NCBI GenBank assembly: GCA_965371245.1
Contig: CBDUXT010000005.1
Location: 1 to 64,000 of the forward strand
Direction: 5' to 3'
DNA length: 64,000 nucleotides
DNA from: CBDUXT01 sp965371245
Lineage (GTDB): Bacteria > Planctomycetota > Phycisphaerae > UBA1845
Shown here: one piece after another, positions 33,188 to 41,971 of the stretch
How positions within the stretch are numbered: the first letter of the stretch is position 1
How the letters are laid out: the number at the start of each line of letters is the position of its first letter
Program-made: the position numbers and the translations under genes
The notes under the pieces: generated by a model
Databases searched by the model: none
Told to the model about the DNA's origin: nothing
The model's input: the letters and a program-made list of their open reading frames with translations, nothing else

Positions 33188-34429
33188 ATGCACCGACAAT
33201 GCCGGCGGCTCTGTCACGCTTTGTGGGTTGCAGCCCTGATCACCGGCTCGGCACCCACCGTGCCGCTCCGGGCCGCCGATCTGGTCAAAAGCGCCAAACC
33301 GTCGCCGGCGAAGGCCCGCCTTGAGAGAGTCGCGAAGCTGGTCGAATCCTCCAATGCGTTGGAGCTCATCGGGTCACGGCGATGGAAAACCCTGCTCGAC
33401 GAACACCGCGACGACATCGAGGCCTGCGACACGCACGTTTGCTTCGCCCGCGAGGTAAACGAGTTGATTGCCGCGACCGGCCCGTCACATTTCCATTACT
33501 ACATGGATGGCGAGTGGGCCTATTGGCATCTGCTCAGCGCTCTGGTGGACGGCGGACCCAACAGCTATGCCGAGCACATCGGCGTCGTGCCACAGCAGAT
33601 CGACGGTCGGTGGTACGTTCGCGGCGTGCTTGAGGGATCACCCGCGGCCGACACAAGGGTTCGCGTTGGTGACGAGATCCTGTCAGTCGATGGTCAGCCG
33701 TACGTTCCGATCCAGTCGTTCAAAGATAAGACGGGAACGTCCACACGGGTTCGGCTTCGCCGCAGACCCGGTCTCATCTACAACATCGTGATCACACCGG
33801 TCAAGGAGTCGTTGCACAACGCCGTTCTAAAGGCCATGCGCCAAAGCATCGACATTGTCGAGCACGACGGACTGCAAATGGCCTACCTTCACGGCTGGTC
33901 GATGCTTGGAAACGGTCGGGAATACGCCTTGCTGGCCGAGATCGAAGACGAAGTCGATGGGCTATTGCTCGACTACCGCGACGGGCACGGCGGCATGTGG
34001 AGCGCCGCGGTGCGCTTCTTGCTTGGCCGGCGAAGCGGTCGCAACAAGGCCTACCGCAACCCGACCTGGGGTAAGCCGGTGGTGATTCTCACTGCCGACG
34101 GCACGCGAAGCGCCAAGGAGATCGTCGTACACGCGGTTCAGCGCGAGGGTCGGGCGCCGCTCGTGGGTGTTGCGACGCCAGGCCACGTGACCACGGTCGG
34201 CTCTGTTCGTCACGTGGGCGAGAATGGCCTTCTGATGCTGCCCGGGCGACCTCTCGCTCTGGAGGGCAAGCCCACGTACCCGGACTATTATGTCGAGCGC
34301 GACGTACGCTACTGCGCCGGCCGGGATATTCAACTCCTCGAGGCCAAGGGAATACTTGCGGACTTGATCCGCAAGACCCGTGAGCGAAACGAAGCGGATA
34401 AGCCCGCTGCGTCGTCTTCGGGGCGCTGA
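33188..34429 (+). CDS. Secreted PDZ-containing S41-type peptidase, catalytic Lys doubtful
   Basis: The 413-aa protein has a signal peptide (cleaved near LRAAD), a PDZ domain (GVLEGSPAADTRVRVGDEILSVDGQP) and a C-terminal S41 (tail-specific protease) domain. The nucleophile Ser is in DGTRSAKEIVVHAV. In S41 enzymes a Lys about 25 residues later (TFGKG) completes the dyad; here the aligned position reads TPGHVTT. It may use another base or be inactive. The ATG at 33188 has GGAAGG upstream; a start at 33113 would precede the signal peptide. Confidence 0.78.
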   Translation: MHRQCRRLCHALWVAALITGSAPTVPLRAADLVKSAKPSPAKARLERVAKLVESSNALELIGSRRWKTLLDEHRDDIEACDTHVCFAREVNELIAATGPSHFHYYMDGEWAYWHLLSALVDGGPNSYAEHIGVVPQQIDGRWYVRGVLEGSPAADTRVRVGDEILSVDGQPYVPIQSFKDKTGTSTRVRLRRRPGLIYNIVITPVKESLHNAVLKAMRQSIDIVEHDGLQMAYLHGWSMLGNGREYALLAEIEDEVDGLLLDYRDGHGGMWSAAVRFLLGRRSGRNKAYRNPTWGKPVVILTADGTRSAKEIVVHAVQREGRAPLVGVATPGHVTTVGSVRHVGENGLLMLPGRPLALEGKPTYPDYYVERDVRYCAGRDIQLLEAKGILADLIRKTRERNEADKPAASSSGR

Positions 34430-34604
34430 CCATCACGGGGACGCGCAGCGCACACCGCACAGGTTGCTGACCCCGAGGTCAGTCCTGGACCGATAACACC
34501 TGACGTGGAAACTCGAAAGTTTTCGGGAACCTTCGACCCACTTCGAGGCTTTAAGAGGGTGAAGACATCGAGACTTCGGTGACGCCGGCCAAGAAGAACA
34601 AACC

Positions 34605-35201
34605 GTGACGGAACTTCCGATATCCGCCAGCCTGATCGACTGGTCCCCCGTGGACGATGAGGGCGACCTCATCGAGCGCGCCAAGCGTGACCCGCAGGCG
34701 TTCGCCGCGCTCTATCGACAGCACTACGCCGCCATGGCCGCCTATGTGTACCGGCGGCTGGGCAACGCGCACGCCACGGAGGAGGTCGTTGCGGATGTGT
34801 TTTTCACGGCCATGCGTTCACTGCCGCGGTATCGCTACCGCGGTGTTCCGATCCGAGCCTGGCTCTACCGGATCGCCGCCACCGCCACCAACCGGTGGGT
34901 ACGACGGCAGCGGCGGCGGGCCATGCTCGGTCTGGGCGACATTTTGGATCGCCCGTGCGAACAAGACGTGTCGCCGGGTGATGACGCGGATGCCCGGCAA
35001 GCGCGCGACGCGATGCTTTGCCTGGCGCCCAACTTCCAGACGGCGCTGTCGCTCCACTACCTCGTGGGCATGTCCATCGAGGAGATTGCGACGGTGACCG
35101 GATGGCGGCTCGGAACCGTTAAGTCTCGATTGTCGCGCGGGCGCGCGGCGCTCCGCCGGAAACTCTCAAACGGGAGCTATGACCATGCACGAAAACCATG
35201 A
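34605..35201 (+). CDS. ECF-type RNA polymerase sigma factor
   Basis: The 198-aa protein has sigma region 2 (AFAALYRQHYAAMAAYVYRRLGNAHATEEVVADVFFTA spans it in pieces) and region 4 with the helix-turn-helix GMSIEEIATVTGWRLGTVKSRLSRGR. It directs RNA polymerase to its own regulon. The start is a GTG at 34605. The next gene overlaps its end by 17 bp and encodes a membrane protein that probably acts as its anti-sigma partner. The spacer 34430-34604 should hold an autoregulated promoter. Confidence 0.9.
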   Translation: MTELPISASLIDWSPVDDEGDLIERAKRDPQAFAALYRQHYAAMAAYVYRRLGNAHATEEVVADVFFTAMRSLPRYRYRGVPIRAWLYRIAATATNRWVRRQRRRAMLGLGDILDRPCEQDVSPGDDADARQARDAMLCLAPNFQTALSLHYLVGMSIEEIATVTGWRLGTVKSRLSRGRAALRRKLSNGSYDHARKP

Positions 35202-36327
35202 CCCCCTAGATCGTGCGCTGGCGTCCCTGCGATCGCAGCAGTGGACCGGTCAGTCCCACCGAACGAAGCTAGAGGAAGAACTCATGAACCAGTTCAATAG
35301 CCGTCATTCGACAACCTCGGTGCATAAGCACCGCACGCTGATTGCCTCCCTGGCCGTGTTGCTGATCGGCGGGGTGGGTTTTGCCGCCACGGGTGGAACC
35401 GAAACGGTCAGGCGGATTTTCGTTACGCTCAAGCTCGCCGGTCCCAACGGCGAGGAAGTCCAAGGCTGCGTCCTTGAGATGCTGGAAGAGGGGGTAGATG
35501 GCCCCATCACCATCGACCTGGACATGGGGGACGGCCAACAGGGCACGGTCGTGCTCCAGCGGATCGAGCCCGGCACGCTCCTTGCGGACGGCGAGGCCTC
35601 CGGAGAGGGGATCATCCTGACGAAGGTCCACATCGACGCGGTTGTGGCCGATTCCGATGCGGTCGATGCGATGATCCTCAGCCGTGAGGGCGAGTCGGCT
35701 TCAATGACGATCGAGGGCGACGACGACGAGGCCGCGTTCAAGACCCTGACGATCAGGCTTGGCGACACCGCGGAAGACGGCGCGGCCGTTGCCGCAACCC
35801 TCTTCGACGAAGCGACCGGGGAGCTGCATCGAACCATGCTGAGAAAAATGGCTGCGGTGGGCGCCGACGGCACGGGCGCGGCCGCGGATACATTCCGCTC
35901 GCTGCGGATCGTCCCCATGGACGCAATCCGTCGGCAGATCGACGATTCGGAGGCGGTTGCCGAGTGGTTCGATGACGAGGGCGTCCTGCAAGAGCTGTTC
36001 GTGCTGCCGCGCGTCTCCGATGAACCTGCCGCGGCCGGCTTCCATCTCGTGACCGCGCACTTCGACGAGAACGGCGAGCGGGCATTCAAGCTCGTTGGCA
36101 ACGTGGCGGGCGTCGATCCCGAGACCACCGAGCTCGGCGAGATCGATTGGGATGAGAACGGCCTGCCCACGCTTGTGTTCATCACCGACGAGGGGCGGGA
36201 GATAACCCTCCAGATCGACCCGGACCGCGTGATGGCCGACGAGAAGAAGATGATTCGCGTTGAAATCAACGGCGACGGCGAGACCCGCCAAGTCCGCGAG
36301 CGGAAGGATACACCGGGCCGCCGCTAG
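35185..36327 (+). CDS. Single-pass membrane protein, likely sigma-factor partner
   Basis: The 380-aa protein has a short cytoplasmic N-terminus (about 45 residues), one membrane helix (TLIASLAVLLIGGVGFAATGG) and a large acidic extracytoplasmic part of about 310 residues with beta-rich repeats. Overlap with the ECF sigma gene and the topology suggest an anti-sigma factor, but no zinc anti-sigma motif (HxxxCxxC) is present. The ATG at 35185 has GGGAG 8 bases upstream, better than the ATG at 35179. No family is recognised. Confidence 0.7.
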   Translation: MHENHDPLDRALASLRSQQWTGQSHRTKLEEELMNQFNSRHSTTSVHKHRTLIASLAVLLIGGVGFAATGGTETVRRIFVTLKLAGPNGEEVQGCVLEMLEEGVDGPITIDLDMGDGQQGTVVLQRIEPGTLLADGEASGEGIILTKVHIDAVVADSDAVDAMILSREGESASMTIEGDDDEAAFKTLTIRLGDTAEDGAAVAATLFDEATGELHRTMLRKMAAVGADGTGAAADTFRSLRIVPMDAIRRQIDDSEAVAEWFDDEGVLQELFVLPRVSDEPAAAGFHLVTAHFDENGERAFKLVGNVAGVDPETTELGEIDWDENGLPTLVFITDEGREITLQIDPDRVMADEKKMIRVEINGDGETRQVRERKDTPGRR

Positions 36328-36341
36328 CAAATCGTTTCCGT

Positions 36342-36404
36342 AATGGGGTGCCCCATCCTTCGCACGGGGTGCCCCATCCTTCGCCGTAGGCGTAGGGTGG
36401 GGGA
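36342..36404 (-). repeat. REP-like repeat, tandem inverted copies
   Basis: GGTGCCCCATCCTTCGC occurs twice in a row, the second followed by CGTAGGCGTAGGGTGGGGG. It is the reverse complement of 36641-36680 and related to 3248-3293. Confidence 0.7.
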
Positions 36405-36499
36405 CGGACGAGATTCCGAAACCGTCATTGGCACCATCCGTTCCCCGCCCTTGTTCCCCAAGGGTGGGGAACGGACACGGTGCCCGGTAGACTGCGGGG

Positions 36500-36640
36500 A
36501 TGCCGAGTAACCTTCGTCGCTACGATGACTACGGCCACGGTCGTTTCCAACCGAACTCTCGCTGTCGCCGGCGACAGTTCTTCCGTCACGATTCGTTGAG
36601 GCGCTACGGATTGGGATGGTTCGTGAATCGTTGGGGCCAT
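36500..36640 (+). pseudogene. N-terminal remnant of a REP-associated tyrosine transposase (RAYT)
   Basis: The frame reads MPSNLRRYDDYGHGRF, then RRRQFFRHDSLRRYGLG, which matches the N-terminal start of RAYT/Y1 transposases (usual form: LRRYD..GH.HF.T.SCYRR). The catalytic HUH motif and Tyr, which come about 60-150 residues later, are missing; after residue 47 the frame runs into a REP-like repeat. It is bracketed by inverted REP-like copies, the arrangement RAYTs are known to mobilise. The identification rests on pattern recall. Confidence 0.5.
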
Positions 36641-36680
36641 CCGTCCCCCACCCTTCGCCAAAAGCGAAGGATGGGGCACC
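36641..36680 (+). repeat. REP-like repeat, right copy
   Basis: CCGTCCCCCACCCTTCGCC is followed by AAAAGCGAAGGATGGGGCACC-like sequence; it forms a hairpin and is inverted relative to 36342-36404. Confidence 0.7.
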
Positions 36681-36769
36681 GGGCTGGCCCGCAGGCGTTT
36701 TCTGTTGTCAATTTCGTTCGATGGACTTGATCAAGCCCGAATCAAACCCCCTCCATGAAGGCAAGACCC

Positions 36770-38422
36770 ATGCGTACCATTCTCAAAGCCTCAACCGTAT
36801 TGGCTGTCGTGCTTGTGGTCTCGTGTGATGACGCCGCACGCAAAGTGCGTCCATCCACCAGCACACTTCTGATCGACCCGTTGCTGATCGCCGAGGCGGC
36901 CGAGGTGTGGTCGCTGGTCGCACAAGAAGACAACCCCGTCTGGCCCGGCTGGAACGCGAGCAAGACGCCTCTGCTGTTTTATCTACCCGGGAAGCAGGAC
37001 GTTCTGATCAACCATCGCATGCCGCCGATGGGGTTCATCCGGTACTCGGGACCCATTCAGTTCCCAGGCGGGAAGATCACCGTCCGTACCGGGAAGACCC
37101 TTTTCTCGTTCGATGGACAAAACACGTCGCGAAAGGTGAAAGGAACCCAAACGCTCGTGGTGGCCGACACGCTCTCGAATCAGAAGCAGCAGATGAGTGC
37201 CTTGTTGCAGGATACGCGATCGGCCTCGGAGAAAATCGAGGACCTGGCCTACGAGGCCCTGCGCGGCGACCCGTACGACAGCATGGGCATGATCGCCCAT
37301 GAGGCGTTTCACGTCTTCCAATCGCACAAAGGCCCGAACAAAGGCGGCGATGAGTCCGCGCTTCAGACTTATCCCGTGCTGTCGGCTCGGAATAACGTCG
37401 GCTTTGCCCTGGAGGGGGACGCGCTCGCCGAGGCGATGCGCGCGGCCACGCCGCAGAAGGTGCGCGAGGCGGCCGCCGTCTGGCTCGCCGTTCGTCAGGA
37501 TCGCCGGGCGGCGCTCTCGCCGGAGGCAATCGCGTACGAGGACGGCACGGAGTTCAACGAGGGATTGGCCAAGTATGTCGAGTATCGACTGACCCGCGCG
37601 CTCGAAGCCCGCACGCCGGCGCCGGCGATGTACTGGGCACAGGGCTTCGACGGATACGAGGATCTCACGCGCATACGCGAGGGCCTCGTTGACGAGATGC
37701 AGAAGCACATGCACGGCGAAGTCAACGTCAACAACGATCCCTATGGGGCCTCGCCGCTGCGCATGCGGCTCTACTATTCCGGCATGGCCGTCGCGGTGCT
37801 GCTGGACACGCTGTCACCGGGGTGGCATGAGCGCATCTGGGAACCCGAGACGACGTTGACGCAGCTTGCTACCGAGGCCATGAACGTCAAGCCGGGTGAG
37901 CTGACGGCGGCGCTATCGACCGTCACGTCCGGCCCAGGCTACGACACCCTCACGCAAACCAAACGAACACTCGAAGCGGACGGAAGACGACACGTCGATG
38001 GCATGCTTGCGGGGATCGAGCAGAGCGAGAACGGGTGGGTCATCATCGACTACTCGGCGCTCAGCGATCCCGACATCGGTCTTTCGTACACGCCATTCGG
38101 CGTGACCGGCGTGGACGAGGATCGAACGATCTACCGGCTCGTGCCGATTCGAGCCCGCATGGGGTACGGGTATTCGCTTACCCAAACAGGAGCCAGGCCG
38201 ATGCTGCACGACCGCAAGCGCCGCCTCTTTCAGCTTCCGCTCGCGGACAAGCTCACCGACGACCGGCTTCGTGAGATACTTTCCGCCGTGGACGCGGCCA
38301 CGTCCTCTAGCGAAGCACTGAAGCTGTCGCTTCCGGGGGTGACGGTGTCGGCCGCCCGCGCCAGCGTCCAGAGCGAGGGCGAGCGTGTGACCATCACGCT
38401 CCTGCCGAGACCCGTCGGGTAG
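36770..38422 (+). CDS. Lipoprotein with gluzincin-like HEXXH motif
   Basis: The 550-aa protein has a lipoprotein signal ending VLVVSC (Cys19). Around residue 180 it carries MIAHEAFHVFQSH, an HExxH zinc motif, and about 85 residues later NEGLAKYVEYRL, where the Glu could be the third ligand as in gluzincins. This suggests a secreted metallopeptidase, but the family is not recognised. The ATG at 36770 has AAGG upstream; an ATG at 36755 precedes it. It stands alone between repeat-rich spacers. Confidence 0.7.
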   Translation: MRTILKASTVLAVVLVVSCDDAARKVRPSTSTLLIDPLLIAEAAEVWSLVAQEDNPVWPGWNASKTPLLFYLPGKQDVLINHRMPPMGFIRYSGPIQFPGGKITVRTGKTLFSFDGQNTSRKVKGTQTLVVADTLSNQKQQMSALLQDTRSASEKIEDLAYEALRGDPYDSMGMIAHEAFHVFQSHKGPNKGGDESALQTYPVLSARNNVGFALEGDALAEAMRAATPQKVREAAAVWLAVRQDRRAALSPEAIAYEDGTEFNEGLAKYVEYRLTRALEARTPAPAMYWAQGFDGYEDLTRIREGLVDEMQKHMHGEVNVNNDPYGASPLRMRLYYSGMAVAVLLDTLSPGWHERIWEPETTLTQLATEAMNVKPGELTAALSTVTSGPGYDTLTQTKRTLEADGRRHVDGMLAGIEQSENGWVIIDYSALSDPDIGLSYTPFGVTGVDEDRTIYRLVPIRARMGYGYSLTQTGARPMLHDRKRRLFQLPLADKLTDDRLREILSAVDAATSSSEALKLSLPGVTVSAARASVQSEGERVTITLLPRPVG

Positions 38423-38481
38423 CCTGGCGTTTTTATGGAGCGTCCGGCCCGTTCCTCGACAAAGGTAGAACGAAGGACAAT

Positions 38482-38561
38482 CCGAGCCGCGACCGTAAGG
38501 GAGCGGTCTACCGGCGTATCGGTTGCGCTAGTCCTACCGCTTCCTGACGGTCGCGGCTCGG
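38482..38561. repeat. CCGAGCCGCG palindromic element, copy 4
   Basis: The 26-bp arms at 38482-38507 and 38536-38561 (outer CCGAGCCGCG and CGCGGCTCGG) are nearly complementary, with a loop different from the other copies. It lies between the HEXXH lipoprotein and the Rieske gene. Confidence 0.75.
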
Positions 38562-38723
38562 TTAAGAACGACCCGTCTGGCGCATCTTCACGCACTCGAC
38601 CCTGGCAGTCGATCCTCCATGCTCGGCTCAATGGGGGAACCTACCTCCCGTGACAGACCCGGTCCGCGTTCATACCATGGCGCCCTGTTCGGCGCACCGT
38701 CGCGTCTCGCTTGGGAATATGGT

Positions 38724-39257
38724 ATGGATCGACGCACATTCGTTCAGCGGGTGACCCTCGGTATCCACGGCTTGATCGGTCTGGGGCTGGCCGTGCCCGG
38801 TCTGCGGTTCCTGCTTGATCCCCTCTTTCGTTCGCGCGCGGCCACTGGCTTTGTCCGCGTGCTGCCACTTTCGGCGTTGCCGGCCGGTCAACCGGTGCGA
38901 GCCGTCATCACGGCCGATCGGTGGGACGCCTACACCCACTATCCCCCCGGTCCGATCGGAAGCGTCTGGCTACTCCGCGAGGGACCCGATGAGACGCCCA
39001 CCCTGCGCTGCCTTCAGACGATCTGCCCGCATCTGGGTTGCGGAATCGATTACGCGGCCGACCGCAACTCGTTCGGCTGCCCCTGCCATGCCAGTGACTT
39101 CGACCTCACCGGTAAGCAGCGCTTCGGTCCGTCGCCTCGCGACATGGATGAGCTCGCGTGCCGCGTGACCCAGGCAGACGCCGAAGGACGTCGCTGGGTG
39201 GAGGTTCGCTACGAGGAATACCTGACCGGGATGGCCGCGAAGAATCCGGTTGCGTAG
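38724..39257 (+). CDS. Rieske iron-sulfur protein of a bc-type complex
   Basis: The 177-aa protein has a membrane helix (LIGLGLAVPGLRFLL) and the 2Fe-2S ligands in ICPHLGCG and GCPCHASDF, which oxidise quinol at the Qo site. The length is typical of QcrA/PetC. The ATG at 38724 (MDRRTFVQRV) resembles Tat-type starts of the family. The cytochrome b-c fusion gene follows after 63 bp, so they form one complex. The spacer between them contains a short CAGTTATCAGTCGTCAGT repeat. Confidence 0.9.
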   Translation: MDRRTFVQRVTLGIHGLIGLGLAVPGLRFLLDPLFRSRAATGFVRVLPLSALPAGQPVRAVITADRWDAYTHYPPGPIGSVWLLREGPDETPTLRCLQTICPHLGCGIDYAADRNSFGCPCHASDFDLTGKQRFGPSPRDMDELACRVTQADAEGRRWVEVRYEEYLTGMAAKNPVA

Positions 39258-39320
39258 TGAAAGAGAGTGATCAGTTATCAGTCGTCAGTCACGGAAAAAA
39301 CCCACGCGCGATAGCCTTTC

Positions 39321-41249
39321 ATGAGCCTGATCGGTTGGATCGATGATCGCACGTCTCTGGTGACGCGGACGCGCGCGCTGATGAACGACCCGCTCCCTGG
39401 TGGTGCGCGCTGGCGGAACGTTTCCGGCGCGGTCGTCGTGTTTCTTTTCGGCGTGCAGGTGTTCACCGGGCTGCTGCTGGCCTGCGTCTACAGCCCGGCG
39501 GCGACCACGGCGTGGAGCAGTGTCTGGTATGCCCAGACGCAGGTGCCGGCCGGTTGGATCGTGCGCGGGCTGCACCACTTCGCATCGGACGCGATGCTGG
39601 TCGCACTTGGCGTGTACGCTCTTCAGCTCGTCATCGGACGGGCCTACCGCGCACCACGTGAGTTCATCTGGTGGGGCGTGCTGTGCCTGTTGGGGATGAC
39701 GTTGGCGCTATCGCTCAGTGGGCACCTGCTGCCGTGGGACCAGGAGGGCTACTGGGGCACCAAGGTTCGACTGAACATCCTCGCCAGAACGCCACTGATC
39801 GGAGACGCGCTACGGCGTTTGCTGGCAGGCGGCAGCGAGTTCGGCCACCTGACGCTGGCACGCTTCTACACGCTCCATGCGTTGGTTCTGCCGGGGATGG
39901 TCGCGATGCTTCTTTGCGCGACGATGCGGCTGAACCGCCGATATCGCGCGAAGGTTGTGGCTGACCAGGGCGAGACGCCCGCTCAGCCCTATTGCCCTGG
40001 CCAGTGCGTCAGAGACACCGCCGCCTGTGCCATCGTCTTGGCAATGCTCCTCGGCGCCGTTTGGTACGTTCGCGACGGGCTTGGGCTGACGCTGCTCGGC
40101 GCACCGGCCGACCCGACCACGTCGGATTTTCCCGCTCGCCCGGAATGGCACACGCTCTTTCTCTATCAGGGTTTGACCTATTTCGAGGGGCCGACGATGG
40201 AGATGGTCGGTGCCATCGCCGTGCCCGCGGGGCTGGTCGGCCTGTGGTTCGCTTTTCCGTTGCTGTCTCGCATGATGTGGTCGTGGATGGCGCACGGGCT
40301 GGTTCTGCTGTTCACGGCGGCCACAATCGGTGGCGCCGGTTGGCTCACGTACGAAGCCATGCTGGCGGACGTTGACCCGGCGATAGAAACGATCGCCGCG
40401 ATTCAGGCACGCCGAAACGCCGGCGAAACGCTCAGTGATGCGGAGGAGACCGCCCTTCGCACGCGGCAGTTCAACAAACAGCGCCAAGCCGCCCGGCGCA
40501 TGGCTGACCGGGCCGTGACACTCGCCAACGAACAAGGCGTACCGCCCGAGGGTCCGCTCGCCCTGCTCGCCGGCGACCCGGTGACGCGCGGGCCGGCGCT
40601 GTTCGCCGCCAACTGCGCATCGTGTCACCGCTTCAACGGACACGACGGGTTGGGCAACGAGTTATCCGAGCCGGCCACCTCATCGGACCTCGGCGGCTTC
40701 GCCTCTCGCAAATGGATTCGAGGCCTGCTCGACAACCCCATGCGCGAGACGTACTTCGGGCTCATGGTCAAGCCCGACGGCGACCCGGCGCACACGCGCA
40801 TGTCTCGCTGGGTGTCCGAGGCTCTGATGGAAAACGAAGCGCCGGCGGATCGGGCGGCGCTACTGGCGAACTTCGAGGCCGTGGCGGCCTACCTGGAAGA
40901 TGAATCCAACCACCCCGGGCGCATCGCCGACGAGCTATCCGAAGACGTCGAGGCGCCGCGAACCGGCGCGAGTGAGCCCGACACGCTGCTCATGCAAGGC
41001 CGGCGGTACTTCGTGAGCACATGCAACGAGTGCCACCGCTATCGCGGCGAGCGTACGGGCACGCTCAACGGCCCGGAGATGCACGGCTACGGCTCCGTCG
41101 AGTGGATCGCCTTGATGATCGCCAACCCCGCGCACGATTTGCGCTACCGCAGCCGGGGTCGGGAAAGGGCACAAATGCCCGCCTTCCAGGATCGCCTGAG
41201 TCAGCAGGACCGATATTTGCTAGCCCAATGGCTGCACACACCTGGCTAG
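39321..41249 (+). CDS. Cytochrome b fused to a C-terminal diheme cytochrome c
   Basis: The 642-aa protein joins a full cytochrome b (b6 plus subunit IV regions, residues 1 to about 340) to a cytochrome c domain with two motifs, CASCH (Cys432) and CNECH (Cys568). It should oxidise quinol together with the Rieske protein and pass electrons to c hemes. Helices B and D keep His85 and His186 (heme bL pair), but the positions of the bH pair are Tyr99 and about Thr201. The Qo motif PEWY reads PEWH (274-277). No Shine-Dalgarno sequence is visible. Confidence 0.88.
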   Translation: MSLIGWIDDRTSLVTRTRALMNDPLPGGARWRNVSGAVVVFLFGVQVFTGLLLACVYSPAATTAWSSVWYAQTQVPAGWIVRGLHHFASDAMLVALGVYALQLVIGRAYRAPREFIWWGVLCLLGMTLALSLSGHLLPWDQEGYWGTKVRLNILARTPLIGDALRRLLAGGSEFGHLTLARFYTLHALVLPGMVAMLLCATMRLNRRYRAKVVADQGETPAQPYCPGQCVRDTAACAIVLAMLLGAVWYVRDGLGLTLLGAPADPTTSDFPARPEWHTLFLYQGLTYFEGPTMEMVGAIAVPAGLVGLWFAFPLLSRMMWSWMAHGLVLLFTAATIGGAGWLTYEAMLADVDPAIETIAAIQARRNAGETLSDAEETALRTRQFNKQRQAARRMADRAVTLANEQGVPPEGPLALLAGDPVTRGPALFAANCASCHRFNGHDGLGNELSEPATSSDLGGFASRKWIRGLLDNPMRETYFGLMVKPDGDPAHTRMSRWVSEALMENEAPADRAALLANFEAVAAYLEDESNHPGRIADELSEDVEAPRTGASEPDTLLMQGRRYFVSTCNECHRYRGERTGTLNGPEMHGYGSVEWIALMIANPAHDLRYRSRGRERAQMPAFQDRLSQQDRYLLAQWLHTPG

Positions 41250-41367
41250 CCGGTGCCGGAGCCGCTGACCCGGCTGCTCCTTTTTCCCTCTGAGTATTAT
41301 GTCTGGAACGATTGTTTCAGCTTCGCTACAATCTGCCGATCGTACATAGTAATTGCGGAGCCCCGAC

Positions 41368-41835
41368 GTGCCCGATTCGCAGCAAACACTGGACCAGATG
41401 GCGGACGAGATCTTTGAGCTGTACCGGCTCATTGCCCTTGCCCGTTCGCGCCAACCCGCCGGTGGCAACGAGCTTTCGGAGGCCGAGTTCCTGACTCTCG
41501 ATTTCCTCGTCAAGGGCGAACCGTTGACCATCGGGGAAATCCAAAAGGCCATAGGCGTTCTGCCGGCCCAGATGTCGCGCATCATCCGAGCTCTGGAAGA
41601 AGAGGGCGGCCACGGATTCCTCGAATGCAGAATCAACCCCAGCGATCGTCGTCGCGTCGATGTCAGCCTCACGCAAAGCGGCAAGGACGCGTACCAGCGT
41701 TTCCGGTCCGTCCGACTCGGCTCGATGCAACACATCCTCACCACGCTCGCCCCCAACGACCGCCTCGACTTCATGCGCATGATGCGTCAGCTCCGAACCG
41801 CCTACGCGGAAATCATCGATCCAGATAACAAATAA
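41368..41835 (+). CDS. MarR-family transcriptional regulator
   Basis: The 155-aa winged-helix protein has the recognition region EPLTIGEIQKAIGVLPAQMSRIIRALEEEG and the wing CRINPSDRRRVDVSLTQSG, classical for MarR. Ligand and targets are unknown; the adjacent bc complex genes on the same strand or the secreted protein downstream are candidates. The GTG at 41368 has GGAG 9 bases upstream; a TTG at 41353 is an alternative. Confidence 0.87.
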   Translation: MPDSQQTLDQMADEIFELYRLIALARSRQPAGGNELSEAEFLTLDFLVKGEPLTIGEIQKAIGVLPAQMSRIIRALEEEGGHGFLECRINPSDRRRVDVSLTQSGKDAYQRFRSVRLGSMQHILTTLAPNDRLDFMRMMRQLRTAYAEIIDPDNK

Positions 41836-41865
41836 AGCACCAATACACCCCACAAGAAAATATAT

Positions 41866-41895
41866 TTGCTTGCTAACTATCTCGTGTAGTATACT
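41866..41895 (+). promoter_or_regulatory. Probable promoter of the Arg/His-rich secreted protein
   Basis: TTGCTT (41866-41871) and TATACT (41890-41895) are 18 bp apart in an unusually AT-rich stretch. They precede the ATG at 41972 by about 75 bp. Confidence 0.5.
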
Positions 41896-41971
41896 GTCAT
41901 GTGTTCGGGAAGAGTTGTTTCGGGCAGGGCATCGGGCTCTGCCGCCAAATGAACAAGTGACAGGAGATGCG

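Larger units (their letters stand above)
36328..36769. other. 442-bp spacer with REP-like copies and a RAYT fragment
   Basis: It contains inverted REP-like copies at 36342-36404 and 36641-36680 that bracket a fragment of a REP-associated transposase gene (36500-36640). A short hairpin (GTTCCCCGCCCTTG with CAAGGGTGGGGAAC) lies near 36451-36475. Confidence 0.65.
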
